The translations under genes and the position numbers were made by a program. The notes below the pieces were generated by a model. That model ran no database searches and was not told the DNA's origin. It saw only the letters and a list, made by a program, of their open reading frames with translations. A stretch of DNA of 64,000 bases from Neorhizobium lilium. Its GTDB lineage: Bacteria; Pseudomonadota; Alphaproteobacteria; Rhizobiales; Rhizobiaceae. The stretch covers positions 248,001-312,000 of the forward strand of contig NZ_SBIP01000004.1 in NCBI RefSeq assembly GCF_004053875.1. The letters are read 5' to 3'. Positions 36,068-47,216 of the stretch are shown here, piece after piece. Numbering within the stretch: the stretch's first letter is position 1; each line of letters starts with the position of its first letter.

Positions 36068-37387
36068 TCAGAAGGCTTTCGGGCGTTCGATACGGATCAC
36101 CTGCGGCTCGCCAGCAAGATAGCTCTCCGCCTTGATGGCATCGACAGCCTTGCGGACCGAGTCTTCCATGGTCGCATGGGTGACGAGGATGATCGTCTTG
36201 GCCGTGTCGCTGCCGTCGGGCTTGGCCCGCTGCACGATCGATTCGAGCGAGATGTTGTTTGCGGCCATGCAGGCGGCAATGCTGGCGAAGACGCCCGTCC
36301 GGTCGGCGACCGTCAGGCGGATGAAATATCCGCCCTCATGGCTCCGCATCTGTGCCCGCCTGTAGGGCGCAAGCGATGCGGCCGGCGTTCCCAGAACCGG
36401 CACCCGCTGCGCACCGGGGCTGCTCTTGGCGATATCGGCAATGTCACCCAGCACGGCAGAAGCGGTCGCATCGCCACCGGCGCCAGGGCCAACCATCAAC
36501 AACTCGCCAAGAATATCGGATTCGACCGCGACTGCGTTCGTGACGCCATCGACCTGCGCAATCACAGAATCGCGCGGCACCATGGTCGGATGAACGCGCT
36601 GCTCAATGCCGGTTTCGGTGCGTTGGGCAACGCCGAGAAGCTTGATCCGGTAGCCGAGATCGGCAGCCGCATGGATGTCCTCGATGGTGATATTGCTGAT
36701 GCCTTCGAGATAGATCTCGTCCGGCGCAATCTCCGTTCCGAAGGCAAGCGTCGTGAGGATGGACAGTTTGTGGGCCGTGTCATTGCCTTCGATGTCGAAG
36801 GACGGATCGGCTTCCGCATAACCCAATCGCTGCGCCTCCGCCAGGCAATCGGCAAAGGACAGCCCCTCCTTCTCCATCCGCGTCAGGATGTAGTTGCAGG
36901 TGCCGTTCATGATCCCGTAGACGCGGGACACGGTATTGCCGGTCAGCGATTCGCGCAGCGCCTTGATCACCGGAATGCCGCCTGCAACGGCTGCCTCGAA
37001 ATTGAGGAGGACACTCTTTTCCTCTGCGATCCGCGCCAACTTGACGCCAGAGGCCGCAAGCAGCGCCTTGTTGGCGGTTACCACATGGAGACCGCGCTGC
37101 AGGGCAGCTTCTACCGAACGCGCAGCGGAACCTTCCGCGCCACCCATCAACTCGACGAAGACGTCGATGTCAGCCTCGGCAGCGAGTGCCTCCGCGGTGT
37201 CGAACCAGGCTGCGCGGGACAGATCTATACCACGGTCACGGCTCTTGTCGCGTGCCGTAACAGCTGTGATCTCGATTGGCCGGCCGCAGGTGATCGCAAG
37301 TTCGTTTGCGCGGCTGTGGATGATCCGGACCAGCGAGGCACCCACAGTGCCTAGACCCGCAATGCCAACTTTGAGGGCGTCTGTCAT
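36068..37387 (-). CDS. hom: Hom, homoserine dehydrogenase
   Basis: Homoserine dehydrogenase reduces aspartate semialdehyde to homoserine, a branch point to threonine and methionine. The 439-residue protein has an N-terminal NAD(P)-binding GIAGLGTVGASLVRII, the substrate region GIMNGTCNYILTRME near residue 160, and EADPSFDIEGNDTAHKLSIL. A C-terminal ACT domain (about 355-435, FIRLTVADRTGVFASIA) indicates feedback control, probably by threonine. It lies 60 bases downstream of an aminotransferase gene. Confidence 0.96.
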   Translation of the reverse strand: MTDALKVGIAGLGTVGASLVRIIHSRANELAITCGRPIEITAVTARDKSRDRGIDLSRAAWFDTAEALAAEADIDVFVELMGGAEGSAARSVEAALQRGLHVVTANKALLAASGVKLARIAEEKSVLLNFEAAVAGGIPVIKALRESLTGNTVSRVYGIMNGTCNYILTRMEKEGLSFADCLAEAQRLGYAEADPSFDIEGNDTAHKLSILTTLAFGTEIAPDEIYLEGISNITIEDIHAAADLGYRIKLLGVAQRTETGIEQRVHPTMVPRDSVIAQVDGVTNAVAVESDILGELLMVGPGAGGDATASAVLGDIADIAKSSPGAQRVPVLGTPAASLAPYRRAQMRSHEGGYFIRLTVADRTGVFASIAACMAANNISLESIVQRAKPDGSDTAKTIILVTHATMEDSVRKAVDAIKAESYLAGEPQVIRIERPKAF

Positions 37388-37447
37388 AAATGTCTTCCTG
37401 GGATTCGAAGGCAGCGGCCCGGACGGACCACCGCAGAGGGAGGTAAA

Positions 37448-38668
37448 TCAGCGGCGCGTGTTGAGCGTAATCACGTTGTGCATCGTCTCATCGACCGTCG
37501 AGAGGAAACGCTTGATATTGCGCGCGGCCTGGCGGATGCGGTGCTCGTTCTCCACCAGCGCAAGGCGGACGTAATCATCGCCGTTTTCCCCGAAGCCTAT
37601 GCCTGGAGCCACCGCAACGTCGGCCTTCTCAACGAGCAGCTTGGAGAATTCCAGCGAGCCGAGATGACGGAACTTTTCCGGGATCTTTGCCCAGGCAAAC
37701 ATTGTGGCAGGCGGCGGCGGCACATCGAAGCCGGCCTTGCCGAAGCTCTCGACCATGACGTCGCGGCGGCGACGGTAGACAGAGCGAACCTCTGCAATGT
37801 CGGAGCCGTCGCCATTCAGCGCATGGGTGGCTGCCACCTGGATCGGCGTGAAGGCGCCGTAATCGAGATAGGACTTCACCCGCGTCAGCGCCGAAATCAG
37901 GCGCTCATTGCCGACGGCAAAGCCCATGCGCCAGCCGGGCATGGAAAAGGTCTTCGACATGGAGGTGAATTCCACCGCCACATCCATAGCGCCCGGCACC
38001 TGCAGGACCGATGGCGGCGGCGCGTTTTCGTCGAAGTAGATTTCCGAATAGGCAAGGTCGGATAGCACGATGAGGTCGTGCTTCTTCGCGAAGGCGACGA
38101 CGTCGCGGTAGAAATCGAGGCTGGCGACATGCGCCGTCGGGTTCGACGGATAGTTGACGATGAGGGCCAGCGGCTTCGGGATCGAATGCTTCACGGCCCG
38201 TTCCAGAGGCGCGAAGAAGCTGTCATCCGGCTCCACGGACATGGAGCGGATCACCCCCCCCGCCATCAGGAAGCCGAAGGCATGGATGGGATAGGTCGGG
38301 TTCGGGCACAGAATGACGTCGCCCGGCGCGGTGATGGCTTGCGCCATATTGGCGAAACCTTCCTTGGAGCCGAGGGTTGCGACCACCTGCGTGTCGTGGT
38401 TCAGCTTCACACCAAAGCGGCGGGCATAATAGGCGGCCTGAGCGCGCCGCAAACCCGGAATGCCTTTGGACGACGAATAGCGATGGGTACGCGGGTCCTG
38501 GACCACTTCGCACAGCTTGTCGACAATGCCCTGCGGGGTCGGAAGGTCAGGATTGCCCATGCCGAGATCGATAATGTCGGCGCCGCCAGCTCGCGCGCTC
38601 GCTTTCAAACGGTTGACCTGTTCGAAAACATAGGGCGGCAGACGCCGGACTTTATGAAACTCTTCCAT
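37448..38668 (-). CDS. Class I PLP-dependent aminotransferase (alanine/aspartate type)
   Basis: The 406-residue protein is a fold-type I aminotransferase resembling AlaC and rhizobial proteins annotated LL-diaminopimelate aminotransferase. It has DIIDLGMGNPDLPTPQG near residue 35, IVNYPSNPTAHVA near residue 172, and the PLP lysine in SMSKTFSMPGWRMGF near residue 240. The neighbouring hom suggests a role in amino acid synthesis. It contains a run of eight identical bases (38254-38261) coding Gly-Gly; the frame is intact. I start at MEEFHKVRRLPPYVFEQ. Confidence 0.88.
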   Translation of the reverse strand: MEEFHKVRRLPPYVFEQVNRLKASARAGGADIIDLGMGNPDLPTPQGIVDKLCEVVQDPRTHRYSSSKGIPGLRRAQAAYYARRFGVKLNHDTQVVATLGSKEGFANMAQAITAPGDVILCPNPTYPIHAFGFLMAGGVIRSMSVEPDDSFFAPLERAVKHSIPKPLALIVNYPSNPTAHVASLDFYRDVVAFAKKHDLIVLSDLAYSEIYFDENAPPPSVLQVPGAMDVAVEFTSMSKTFSMPGWRMGFAVGNERLISALTRVKSYLDYGAFTPIQVAATHALNGDGSDIAEVRSVYRRRRDVMVESFGKAGFDVPPPPATMFAWAKIPEKFRHLGSLEFSKLLVEKADVAVAPGIGFGENGDDYVRLALVENEHRIRQAARNIKRFLSTVDETMHNVITLNTRR

Positions 38669-38772
38669 GGCTTTTTCCCGAGTGAAAGGACGCAGCAGGC
38701 TCACCCGATCCCGCTTCGCCGCCTACCTTAAGCGATTTGCGCTTTGCGGCCAAATCTTTCGAAAGGCAAGCG

Positions 38773-39186
38773 CTACTTGGCGCCTTCGGCTGCAATATCG
38801 GCCAAAGCATCATTGCCGTGCTGAGCGGCGAGCTTGCGATATTCGGCTACTCGGCGCTTATATTCTGCCTCGGAAATTGTGCCGGACTTGCGGGCCCTTG
38901 CAAGAGCTGCCATGCGCGGCTCGCTCTTCTGGTAATCCGCGTCCTCGATCTGCTCGTTGGCTGCCGTCAAGGTCGGCGCGAAAGTCGGGTAAGTGCCGGT
39001 ATCGCGGCGGGTCAATGGGCCGGGCGGCGGGGCCGTCCTGGACTGGACGATAACAGCAGGCGGCGGCGTGTTTGGAATGCCGTCATCGAGCGCGAAGCTT
39101 TTGCTATTGCACCCGGACAAGCCAGGCAATGCTGCCACAGCCGTAAGAAACGCAAGGCGGCTCGGCCAATGCCTCAGTTTATCCAT
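38773..39186 (-). CDS. Small lipoprotein with SHOCT-like C-terminal segment
   Basis: The 137-residue product has a signal sequence with lipobox LSGC (Cys26). A Pro-rich linker follows, then a helical C-terminal part, KSGTISEAEYKRRVAEYRKLA, resembling the short SHOCT-type oligomerisation motif. Its function is unknown. It is transcribed divergently from phaC. I start at MDKLRHWPSRL; the upstream frame would remove the signal sequence from the N-terminus. Confidence 0.75.
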   Translation of the reverse strand: MDKLRHWPSRLAFLTAVAALPGLSGCNSKSFALDDGIPNTPPPAVIVQSRTAPPPGPLTRRDTGTYPTFAPTLTAANEQIEDADYQKSEPRMAALARARKSGTISEAEYKRRVAEYRKLAAQHGNDALADIAAEGAK

Positions 39187-39308
39187 GTCTTTAACCCAAT
39201 CTCCGTCGCCCCAGACGTCCACCAGCCATGCCGGTGGCTGGCACTTGTATTCGCTTTCGGGCACAATGTACAAACGAAAACAACCAACAACCAGTGGAGA
39301 GACCGCAC

Positions 39309-41159
39309 GTGGCGGACAAGACCGAAGAGAAGGGGGCAGCCGGAGCAGATTTTCCGGGCTTCGACCCCAAGTCGGTCGAGGCCTACCTGGTCAAGGACCC
39401 GCAGGCGCTGGCCACAAACCTTGCCAAGGCCATGGAAAATCTCGGCCAAGCCGCTTCTGCCTGGCTTGAACCACGGGAAAGCGGCAAGTCCGGCGATTCT
39501 CTCGCAGACCCGTTCGTCGATGCGGTCCGCACTCTTTCGAAGGTCGCCGAATACTGGATCTCCGAGCCGCAACGTACGCTCGAGGCACAGACCCTGCTGC
39601 TCTCCAGCTATATCGGCATATGGACGCGGTCGCTCAACCAGTTCGCCGGCAAGCCGGTCGAGCCGGAACCGGAGCCGCCCCGAAAGGACAGGCGCTTCAC
39701 CGACGAGGACTGGACCAGCAACCCCTTCTTCGCATTTTTGAAGCAGACCTACCTTGTCACGACCGCATGGGCGGAAAAACTGGTGACCGAGGCGGAAGGG
39801 CTGGACGACAGCACGCGTGAGAAGGCTCTCTTCTATCTCAAGCAGGTCACGGCGGCGCTCTCGCCCTCCAACTTCGCGTTCACCAACCCCGAGGTCTACC
39901 GGCAGACGGTCGCCACAAGCGGCGCCAATCTCGTTGCCGGCATGAGGATGCTGGCCGAGGACATAGCCGCCGGTGGCGGTCAGTTGAGGCTGCGGCACAC
40001 GGATGCCACGCGCTTTGCCATCGGGCACAATATGGCTTTGACGCCCGGCAAGGTCGTGGCGCGCAACGAGCTGTGCGAAATCCTCCAATACGAGCCGACC
40101 ACCGAGACGGTGCTAAAGCGCCCTCTCCTCATCGTGCCACCCTGGATCAACAAGTTCTATATTCTGGACCTGACGCCGGAAAAAAGCTTCATCAAGTGGT
40201 GCGTCGATCAGGGCCATACGGTCTTCGTCATCTCCTGGGTGAACCCCGATTCGAGCCACGCTGCGATGGGCTGGGAATCCTACATGTCCGAGGGGATCGA
40301 TTTTGCACTCGACACCATCGAGGCGGTAACATCCGAGCCCGAGGTCAATGCGATCGGCTATTGCGTCGGCGGCACGCTGCTTGCTGCAACACTCGCCTAC
40401 CATGCCCAGAAGAAGAAGAATCGGCGCGTCGCATCCGCCACCTTCCTGACCGCGCAGGTGGACTTCACCCATGCCGGCGATCTCAAGATCTTCGTGGACG
40501 AGGACCAGATTGCAACGCTGGAAAAACACATGGAGACGACAGGCTATCTTGCCGCAGCCAAGATGGTCAGCGTCTTCAATATGCTGCGGGCGTCCGAGCT
40601 CATCTGGCCCTATGTGGTGAACAACTATCTCAAGGGTCGCGAACCGCCGCCCTTCGACCTCCTCTACTGGAACTCCGACGCCACACGGCTGACGGCGGCA
40701 AACCATGCCTACTACCTGCGCAACTGCTACCTCAACAACCGGCTGAGCAAGGGCGAGATGACGCTTGCCGGCACGGTCGTCTCGCTTGAGGACATCACGC
40801 TGCCGGTCTTTAATCTCGCGACCCGTGAGGACCACATCGCGCCGGCAAAATCCGTTTTCCTTGGCTCGGCGCTGTTCGGCGGTCCGGTGGAATTTGTGCT
40901 TTCCGCCTCGGGCCATATTGCCGGGGTGATCAATCCCCCCGAGCGGAAGAAATACCAGTTCTGGACCGGCGGTAAACCGGAAGGCACGTTCGAAGACTGG
41001 ATGGCCGCCGCGCAGGAGACCAAGGGATCATGGTGGCCGCATTGGCAGAAATGGATCGAGGACAAGTCAAACGAACGCGTTGCGGCGCGAAAGCCCGGCG
41101 GCTCGGCTCTCACCCCGCTCGGCGACGCACCCGGAACCTATGTGCTCGTCCGTGCCTGA
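39309..41159 (+). CDS. phaC: PhaC, class I poly(3-hydroxyalkanoate) synthase
   Basis: PhaC polymerises 3-hydroxyacyl-CoA into polyhydroxyalkanoate granules. The 616-residue product starts at GTG, preceded by GGAGA. The lipase-box-like active site is GYCVGG with catalytic Cys352, later partners are the Asp in TREDHIAP and the His in [13 protein letters not shown]. The N-terminal 100 residues are variable. Its length fits class I (about 560-640), which works without a PhaE partner. phaAB and phasins are not in the window. sfsA follows after 11 bases. Confidence 0.95.
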   Translation: MADKTEEKGAAGADFPGFDPKSVEAYLVKDPQALATNLAKAMENLGQAASAWLEPRESGKSGDSLADPFVDAVRTLSKVAEYWISEPQRTLEAQTLLLSSYIGIWTRSLNQFAGKPVEPEPEPPRKDRRFTDEDWTSNPFFAFLKQTYLVTTAWAEKLVTEAEGLDDSTREKALFYLKQVTAALSPSNFAFTNPEVYRQTVATSGANLVAGMRMLAEDIAAGGGQLRLRHTDATRFAIGHNMALTPGKVVARNELCEILQYEPTTETVLKRPLLIVPPWINKFYILDLTPEKSFIKWCVDQGHTVFVISWVNPDSSHAAMGWESYMSEGIDFALDTIEAVTSEPEVNAIGYCVGGTLLAATLAYHAQKKKNRRVASATFLTAQVDFTHAGDLKIFVDEDQIATLEKHMETTGYLAAAKMVSVFNMLRASELIWPYVVNNYLKGREPPPFDLLYWNSDATRLTAANHAYYLRNCYLNNRLSKGEMTLAGTVVSLEDITLPVFNLATREDHIAPAKSVFLGSALFGGPVEFVLSASGHIAGVINPPERKKYQFWTGGKPEGTFEDWMAAAQETKGSWWPHWQKWIEDKSNERVAARKPGGSALTPLGDAPGTYVLVRA

Positions 41160-41170
41160 GACCTTGTAGG

Positions 41171-41890
41171 ATGCAGTTCGACCCTCCGCTGGTGCCGGCG
41201 CGCCTTCTGCAGCGCTACAAGCGCTTCCTGTTCGATGCGGTTCTGGAAGACGGAACGGCCTTTACCGGCTTCTGCCCCAATACCGGTTCCATGCTCGGGC
41301 TGACCTCCCCCGGTTCCCGCATCTGGGTCTCGCTGCATGACAGCCCGACCCGCAAATACCGCCACATGTTCGAAATGGTCGAGGTCGATGGCGAAATGAT
41401 CGGCGTCAATACCGGCCTGCCCAACCGCCTCGCCGAAGAGGCGATCGTCAAGGGCGTCATCCCGGCGCTCGCCGAGTACCGCACGCTCCTGCGCGAACAG
41501 CGCTATGGACGCAATTCACGCATCGATCTGCTGCTGAGGCAGGGTGGTTTGCCTGACGCCTATGTGGAGGTGAAGAACGTCCATTTCAGCCGCAGCGCTG
41601 GTTTGGCGGAGTTTCCTGACACCGTGACCAAGCGAGGCGCCAAGCATTTGGAAGAACTGGGCGATATGGCCGAGCTTGGTCACCGTGCGGTCATGCTCTA
41701 CCTCATCCAGCGGCACGACTGCGAGCGCTTCAGAATATGCGGCGACCTCGATCCCGCCTATGCAGCCGCCTTCGGACGCGCCAGGCGCCGAGGCGTGGAA
41801 GCCTATGCAATCTGCTGCCGGGTAACGCCGCAGGAAATCGCCCCGTCCGGTCTGGTAGAGATAGACGAACCCCGTCTTGCTGCTTTATGA
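41171..41890 (+). CDS. sfsA: SfsA, DNA/RNA nuclease-related sugar fermentation stimulation protein
   Basis: The 239-residue protein fits the SfsA family, which combines an N-terminal OB-like domain with a C-terminal nuclease-like domain. Conserved stretches are [41 protein letters not shown] and [17 protein letters not shown]. The name comes from an E. coli phenotype; the biochemical role remains unclear. The start is the ATG 11 bases after the phaC stop. It heads the sfsA-map-radC run. Confidence 0.92.
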   Translation: MQFDPPLVPARLLQRYKRFLFDAVLEDGTAFTGFCPNTGSMLGLTSPGSRIWVSLHDSPTRKYRHMFEMVEVDGEMIGVNTGLPNRLAEEAIVKGVIPALAEYRTLLREQRYGRNSRIDLLLRQGGLPDAYVEVKNVHFSRSAGLAEFPDTVTKRGAKHLEELGDMAELGHRAVMLYLIQRHDCERFRICGDLDPAYAAAFGRARRRGVEAYAICCRVTPQEIAPSGLVEIDEPRLAAL

Positions 41891-41914
41891 ACGGGGAGTT
41901 GCGAGAGAATAGTC

Positions 41915-42754
41915 ATGGTGAATTATATCGAGGCGGTTTCCGCCCCCCTGAAGAACACGGGCGCGATCCGGCTTTACGATACTGCGGACGACTTTGCAGG
42001 CATGCGCAAGGCCTGCCTGCTGACAGCGCGCTGCCTGGATGAGTTGGCGGCAATCGTCAAGCCGGGTATCACCACCAGCGCCATCGACCGCTTCGTGTTC
42101 GAATTCGGCATGGACCATGGCGCACTTCCCGCCACCCTGCACTACCGGGGCTACAAATACTCCGTCTGCACATCCATCAACCATGTGGTCTGTCACGGCA
42201 TGCCGGACGACAAGCCGCTGCGCGAGGGCGACATCGTCAACATCGACGTCACCTATATCCTCGATGGCTGGCACGGGGATTCCAGCCGCATGTACCCGGT
42301 CGGCCAGATCAAGCGGGCGGCGGAACGTCTGCTGGAAGTCACCTATGAATGCCTGATGCGTGGCATTGCAGTGGTACGGCCGGGTGTACGCACCGGCGCC
42401 ATCGGCGAAGCAATCCAGACCTACGCCGAAGCCGAACGATGCTCCGTCGTGCGCGATTTCTGCGGCCATGGCGTCGGCCGCCTGTTCCACGATTCGCCGA
42501 ACATCCTGCATTACGGCCGCGCCGACGAGGGCCCCGAAATGAAGGAGGGCATGATCTTCACGATCGAGCCGATGATCAATCTCGGCAAGCCGCATGTGAA
42601 AGTGCTGTCCGACGGCTGGACAGCCGTCACCCGCGATCGATCACTGTCTGCCCAATACGAGCACGCGGTGGGGGTGACGGCGACGGGATGCGAGATCTTC
42701 ACGCTTTCCCCAGCCGGGCTCGACCGTCCCGGTCTCGCGCCGCTTCCGAGGTAA
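41915..42754 (+). CDS. map: Map, methionine aminopeptidase type I
   Basis: Map removes the initiator methionine from nascent proteins. The 279-residue enzyme has the pita-bread fold and five metal ligands: Asp in [18 protein letters not shown] (two Asp), His in [13 protein letters not shown], Glu in [12 protein letters not shown] and Glu in [11 protein letters not shown]. The His that faces the substrate methionine is in [14 protein letters not shown]. Its neighbours are sfsA (24 bases) and radC (1 base). Confidence 0.96.
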   Translation: MVNYIEAVSAPLKNTGAIRLYDTADDFAGMRKACLLTARCLDELAAIVKPGITTSAIDRFVFEFGMDHGALPATLHYRGYKYSVCTSINHVVCHGMPDDKPLREGDIVNIDVTYILDGWHGDSSRMYPVGQIKRAAERLLEVTYECLMRGIAVVRPGVRTGAIGEAIQTYAEAERCSVVRDFCGHGVGRLFHDSPNILHYGRADEGPEMKEGMIFTIEPMINLGKPHVKVLSDGWTAVTRDRSLSAQYEHAVGVTATGCEIFTLSPAGLDRPGLAPLPR

Positions 42755-42755
42755 C

Positions 42756-43571
42756 ATGACCAAGCGTCCTGCCCCGCCGGTGCCAAGGACTGAAAGCGAG
42801 CAGACCTCCCTTCTGGAGGACGAGCGCGGCTTTTTTGCCGAACAGCTCGCCAAGCCGAAAAACGCCCGAAAAACGGTTCGCCCGTTAGACGAGACGCCGC
42901 CCGAGCATTTTCATGGACATCGGGAGAGGCTGCGCGAAAAATATCGAGACCATGGTGACACCTCGCTTGCCGACTACGAAATTCTCGAACTGCTTCTCTT
43001 CCGCTCCATCCCACGACGGGACACGAAGCCGCTGGCCAAGGCTCTGATTGGCAGGTTCGGAAACCTAGCTGGGGTGATCGGCGCGCCGCTCGGTCTGCTA
43101 CAGGAAATGAAGGGCGTTGGCGAAGCGGTCGCGCTAGACTTGAAGCTGGTTGCGACGGTTGGACAGCGGATGCTGAAAAGCGAATTGCGTGAAAAGCAGG
43201 TGCTCTCTTCGTGGTCCTCGGTGATTGACTATTGCCACGCCGCCATGGCCTACGAGTCGCGCGAGCAATTTCGGATCCTGTTCCTCGACAAGCGCAATGT
43301 CCTGATCGCCGACGAAGTTCAGGGCCATGGAACGGTCGATCACACGCCGGTCTATCCGCGGGAAGTGGTGCGGCGGGCACTGGAGCTTTCCGCCACCGCC
43401 ATCATTCTCGTCCACAACCATCCGAGCGGCGACCCGACACCGTCGCGAGCCGACATCGACATGACGAAGACCATCGTCGATACGGCAAAGCCCCTCGGCA
43501 TCACCGTCCACGACCACATCATCATCGGCAAGGATGGGCATGTCAGCCTGAAGGGGCTGAGGATGATTTGA
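42756..43571 (+). CDS. radC: RadC-family JAMM-type protein
   Basis: The 271-residue protein belongs to RadC (DUF2466). It has a disordered N-terminus of about 45 residues, a helix-hairpin-helix part (about 60-130) and a JAMM metal-binding domain with [18 protein letters not shown] near residue 215. RadC was linked to DNA repair in E. coli, but the E. coli phenotype was later traced to another gene, so function is open. It starts one base after the map stop and is convergent with the ABC operon. Confidence 0.93.
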   Translation: MTKRPAPPVPRTESEQTSLLEDERGFFAEQLAKPKNARKTVRPLDETPPEHFHGHRERLREKYRDHGDTSLADYEILELLLFRSIPRRDTKPLAKALIGRFGNLAGVIGAPLGLLQEMKGVGEAVALDLKLVATVGQRMLKSELREKQVLSSWSSVIDYCHAAMAYESREQFRILFLDKRNVLIADEVQGHGTVDHTPVYPREVVRRALELSATAIILVHNHPSGDPTPSRADIDMTKTIVDTAKPLGITVHDHIIIGKDGHVSLKGLRMI

Positions 43572-43599
43572 CCGGCGTCAGAAGCTTGGCACCAGATCG

Positions 43600-45411
43600 T
43601 CACCCCACCTGTACCAGATGCCCTGCCGAGACCTCGCGATACTCCCGCTTAGGCGGCTGGTAATCCATGCCGCGAACCGCGCTTTTCAGTTCGTCATTTG
43701 AGATCCCCCGTCGGATGCCGCGCCGGGCAGGATCCGGCACTGGCACGGCCGCCATGAGCTTCTTCGTATAGGCATGCTGCGGATTGTCGAAGACCGCGAC
43801 GCGCGGGCCGATCTCCACGATTTCGCCTAGATACATGACCGCGACGCGGTGGCTGACGCGCTCCACCACAGCCATATCGTGGGAGATGAACAGGAAAGCC
43901 AGGTTCAGGCTCTGCTGCAGGTCGAGAAGAAGGTTGCAGACCTGCGCCTTGATCGAGACGTCCAGCGCCGACACGCTTTCGTCGGCGACGATCAGCTTGG
44001 GGTCGAGAGACAGCGCCCGGGCAATCGCGATGCGCTGGCGCTGGCCACCCGAAAACTCGTGCGGATAGCGTCTGGCCATATCGGTCGAAAGGCCGACCTT
44101 TTCCAGCAGATCCGCAGTCTTGTCTTTTGCCTGCCTAGCCGTTCCGAGCTTGTGCTTGACGAAGGGTTCTGCGATGGCGGCGCCGACCGTCATACGTGGG
44201 TTCAGCGATGAAAACGGGTCCTGGAAAATCATCTGGACGGATTTGCGCATGCCTCTCAGGCCTACCGGGTCCAGCCGCAGCACGTCATAGCCGTCGAGCT
44301 CGATCTGACCTCCGGTCGGCTCCACGAGACGCATGATGGAACGGCCGGTGGTGGACTTACCGCAGCCCGACTCGCCCACCAGTGACAGCGTCTCGCCCTG
44401 GAAGAGGTCGAAGGAGACGTTCTCGACGGCATGGACCGAGCCGGTCTGGCGCGACAGCAGGCCGGAGCGAATCGGGAAGCGCGTGACGAGGTTCTTGACG
44501 GCAAGGATCGGCGTCATGCCCTTGGACACCGTCCCGGCAACTTCGACCGGTTCCGTCGCCAGGCCAGTTTTCATGTCGACCACCGGGAAACGCGTTGGCC
44601 ATGGTCGGTTTTCCATGGAACCCAGTTTCGGCACGGCCGACAGGAGCGCCCTCGTATAGGGGTGCTGTCCGTGGTGGAAGATCTCTGCCGTCAGTCCCGT
44701 CTCCACCTGCTCGCCGCGATACATGACGATCGTGCGGTCGGCAATTTCGGCGACCACCCCCATATCATGGGTGATGAAGAGGACGGACATGCCCTCCTCC
44801 TCCTGCAGGATCTTGATGAGGTCGAGGATCTGTCCCTGAATGGTGACATCGAGCGCCGTCGTCGGTTCGTCGGCGATCAGCAGTTTGGGCCGGGAGGCCA
44901 GCGCCATGGCAATCATCACCCGCTGGCGCATGCCGCCGGAGAATTGGTGAGGATAGTCATCGAACCGCGCCGAGGCATTCGGGATGCGTACCTTTTCCAA
45001 AAGCCGGACCGTCTCTGCCCGCGCATCCTGCTTCGACAGTCCCTTGTGCCGGGTAAGAACTTCCGAGATCTGTCGGCCGATCGTGAAGATCGGGTTGAGC
45101 GAGGTCATCGGCTCCTGGAAGATCATCGAGACCTCGTTACCCCGCACACCACGCATCTCCTTTTCGGAGAGCGATAGGAGATCCCTACCCGATAGCATGA
45201 CATGCCCCTCGATCCGGCTCGACGCGGTGTCCAGCAGCCGCATGATGGACAGAGATGTCACGCTCTTTCCGGAACCGGATTCGCCGACGATCGCAACCGT
45301 CTCGCCGGCACCGACATCGAAAGAGGCCTTGCGCACCACACTCTTCCATTCGCCATCGACAAGAAAGGAGGTGGTGAGATCGCGGACGGAAAGAATGGGT
45401 GTGCCGGCCAT
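43600..45411 (-). CDS. Fused double ATPase of a dipeptide/glutathione-type ABC importer (GsiA-like)
   Basis: This 603-residue protein joins two ABC ATPase domains that are separate proteins (DppD and DppF) in many systems. Domain one has [15 protein letters not shown] near residue 45 and [15 protein letters not shown]; domain two has [15 protein letters not shown] near residue 370 and [15 protein letters not shown]. Both keep Walker B DEPTTALD or DESVSALD. The architecture matches E. coli GsiA (glutathione importer). It is the last gene of the operon and starts 2 bases after the ggt stop. Confidence 0.92.
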   Translation of the reverse strand: MAGTPILSVRDLTTSFLVDGEWKSVVRKASFDVGAGETVAIVGESGSGKSVTSLSIMRLLDTASSRIEGHVMLSGRDLLSLSEKEMRGVRGNEVSMIFQEPMTSLNPIFTIGRQISEVLTRHKGLSKQDARAETVRLLEKVRIPNASARFDDYPHQFSGGMRQRVMIAMALASRPKLLIADEPTTALDVTIQGQILDLIKILQEEEGMSVLFITHDMGVVAEIADRTIVMYRGEQVETGLTAEIFHHGQHPYTRALLSAVPKLGSMENRPWPTRFPVVDMKTGLATEPVEVAGTVSKGMTPILAVKNLVTRFPIRSGLLSRQTGSVHAVENVSFDLFQGETLSLVGESGCGKSTTGRSIMRLVEPTGGQIELDGYDVLRLDPVGLRGMRKSVQMIFQDPFSSLNPRMTVGAAIAEPFVKHKLGTARQAKDKTADLLEKVGLSTDMARRYPHEFSGGQRQRIAIARALSLDPKLIVADESVSALDVSIKAQVCNLLLDLQQSLNLAFLFISHDMAVVERVSHRVAVMYLGEIVEIGPRVAVFDNPQHAYTKKLMAAVPVPDPARRGIRRGISNDELKSAVRGMDYQPPKREYREVSAGHLVQVG

Positions 45412-45413
45412 GA

Positions 45414-47198
45414 TCACCGCCCTATCGCATAAGCTTGCATGAGGCGCGGCGTGGCTGCTGCCCGCAGCAATCCGTCCGCATCGCGGCGCGCGGCGGTCAG
45501 CCGGCCAACCGTCCATTCGTCGGCGACGGTGACCTTATGGCCGCGGCGGCGGAGCTCGTCGAGCGTCTCCGTGCCGATATTGCTTTCCACCATGATCTCG
45601 CCCGGCGAACTGGTGCGCGGATAGAAGGAACCCGGGAAATGCGAGGTGTGGAAGAGCGGCATGTCGATCGAGGCTTGGAGGTTCTTGCCGTGGTGGACAT
45701 AGCGCAGGAAAAACGGAAGCTGCCACTGGTCCTGCTGGTCGCCGCCGGGCGTGCCGAAGACCATGCTTGGGCGTCCCTGATGGAGCGCCAGCGAGGGGGT
45801 CAGCGTCGTGCGCGGCCGCTTGCCGGGTGCGAGCGACGTCGGTAGTCCGTCCTTCAGCCAGAACATCTGGGCGCGGGAGTTCAAGGCAAAGCCGAGACCC
45901 GGCACGATCGGCGAAGACTGCAGCCAGCCGCCGGAGGGCGTGGTCGAAACCATGTTGCCCCAGCGGTCGATGACGTCGATATGCACCGTGTCGCCACGCT
46001 TCTCGGTCAAATGCGACATGGTCGGTTCGTAGACGGTGCCGGTTCCACTCATCTCGGCCAGCATGGCCATGGTCGCATCCAGCTGGCGCTCATAGCCGGG
46101 CACACTGCCGGGACGCAACTCGAGGGAAGCCTGGCTGCCGATCAGCTTGCGGCGTTCGTTGTTATAGGCGTCGGAGAGGAGATATTCTGTCGGGATCTGG
46201 CCGAATTCCGGGTCGCCGTAATAGACTTCGCGGTCGGCGAAGGCGAGTTTCATTGCCTCGACCACCGTGTGGACGAAGTCCGGCCCAGTCGGGTCCATGG
46301 CGGCGAGGTCGAAGCCCTTCAGCAGCGCTAGTGATTGCAGGAGGACAGGTCCCTGCCCCCAGGCCGGTGTCTTGGCGACCGTCCAGTCATGATAGTCGTA
46401 GGTCTGCGGCGCCTCGACCGTGGCGCTCCAGCCGGCCATGTCCTGCGCCGTCAGCACGCCCTTGTGCTTCATGCCGCTTGCGTCCATGACCTCCGCGGTC
46501 TGAACGTAACTGTCGATCGCCTCCGCAACAAACCCGCGGTAGAAGGCGTCGCGGGCGGCTTCGATCTGATCTTCTCGGCCCGTTTTTGCCTCCGCTTCCG
46601 AGATGATTCTCGTCCAGGTCTGGGCTAGAACGGGATTCCTGAAATTGGCGAGCGGTTCGGGGGCAGATCCGCCCGGCAGCCATGTTTCGTAGGAGGTCGG
46701 CCACTCCTTCTCGAAGAAACTGCCGAGACCCTTGATGGTGGCGGAAACGCGCGCCAGGACCGGGTGACCCTGCTCGGCATAATAGATCGCAGGCTCCAGT
46801 ACCTCGCGCACGCTCATGGTGCCGTAGTCGCGCAGCATCAGCATCCACCCGTCGAAGGCGCCGGGGATCACGGTTGCAAGAAGACCGTCGCCGGGGATCA
46901 GCTTCAGGCCCTCGGCCGTATAATGCTCGATCGTCGCGCCGGCCGGTGCAGGTCCCTGGGCGCAGATGACCTCGACCTTGTCCTTGCTCTTGGAGTAGAA
47001 GACAGCCGGCATGTCGCCGCCCGGGCCGCAGAGATGCGGCTCGACGATCTGCAGCACAAAGCCGGTCGCCACGGCCGCATCGAAAGCATTGCCGCCCTTT
47101 TCGAGGATCGACATGCCGACCGCCGAGGCAATCCAGTGGGTCGATGTCACGACGCCAAAAGTGCCAAGGATTTCGGGACGTGTGGTGAATTCAGTCAT
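45414..47198 (-). CDS. Gamma-glutamyltransferase family protein, cytoplasmic
   Basis: The 594-residue protein is an N-terminal-nucleophile hydrolase of the gamma-glutamyltransferase family. The self-processing catalytic Thr is expected at Thr404 in KRGDTVHIDVIDRWGN, and the GG region PSGGWLQSSPIVPG follows. The large-subunit part has EKGGNAFDAAVATGF and GPGGDMPAVFY. No signal peptide is visible, unlike classical periplasmic Ggt. It lies between the second permease and the fused ATPase of the peptide importer, so the substrate is probably an imported gamma-glutamyl peptide. Confidence 0.9.
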   Translation of the reverse strand: MTEFTTRPEILGTFGVVTSTHWIASAVGMSILEKGGNAFDAAVATGFVLQIVEPHLCGPGGDMPAVFYSKSKDKVEVICAQGPAPAGATIEHYTAEGLKLIPGDGLLATVIPGAFDGWMLMLRDYGTMSVREVLEPAIYYAEQGHPVLARVSATIKGLGSFFEKEWPTSYETWLPGGSAPEPLANFRNPVLAQTWTRIISEAEAKTGREDQIEAARDAFYRGFVAEAIDSYVQTAEVMDASGMKHKGVLTAQDMAGWSATVEAPQTYDYHDWTVAKTPAWGQGPVLLQSLALLKGFDLAAMDPTGPDFVHTVVEAMKLAFADREVYYGDPEFGQIPTEYLLSDAYNNERRKLIGSQASLELRPGSVPGYERQLDATMAMLAEMSGTGTVYEPTMSHLTEKRGDTVHIDVIDRWGNMVSTTPSGGWLQSSPIVPGLGFALNSRAQMFWLKDGLPTSLAPGKRPRTTLTPSLALHQGRPSMVFGTPGGDQQDQWQLPFFLRYVHHGKNLQASIDMPLFHTSHFPGSFYPRTSSPGEIMVESNIGTETLDELRRRGHKVTVADEWTVGRLTAARRDADGLLRAAATPRLMQAYAIGR

Positions 47199-47216
47199 TT
47201 ACAGGTTCCTTGCAAA

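Noticed and set aside
38254-38261. Eight-base homopolymer in the aminotransferase gene as a phase-variation switch
   Set aside because: The frame is intact, the enzyme is a housekeeping type, and the run encodes a normal Gly pair; a chance run or sequencing risk is simpler.
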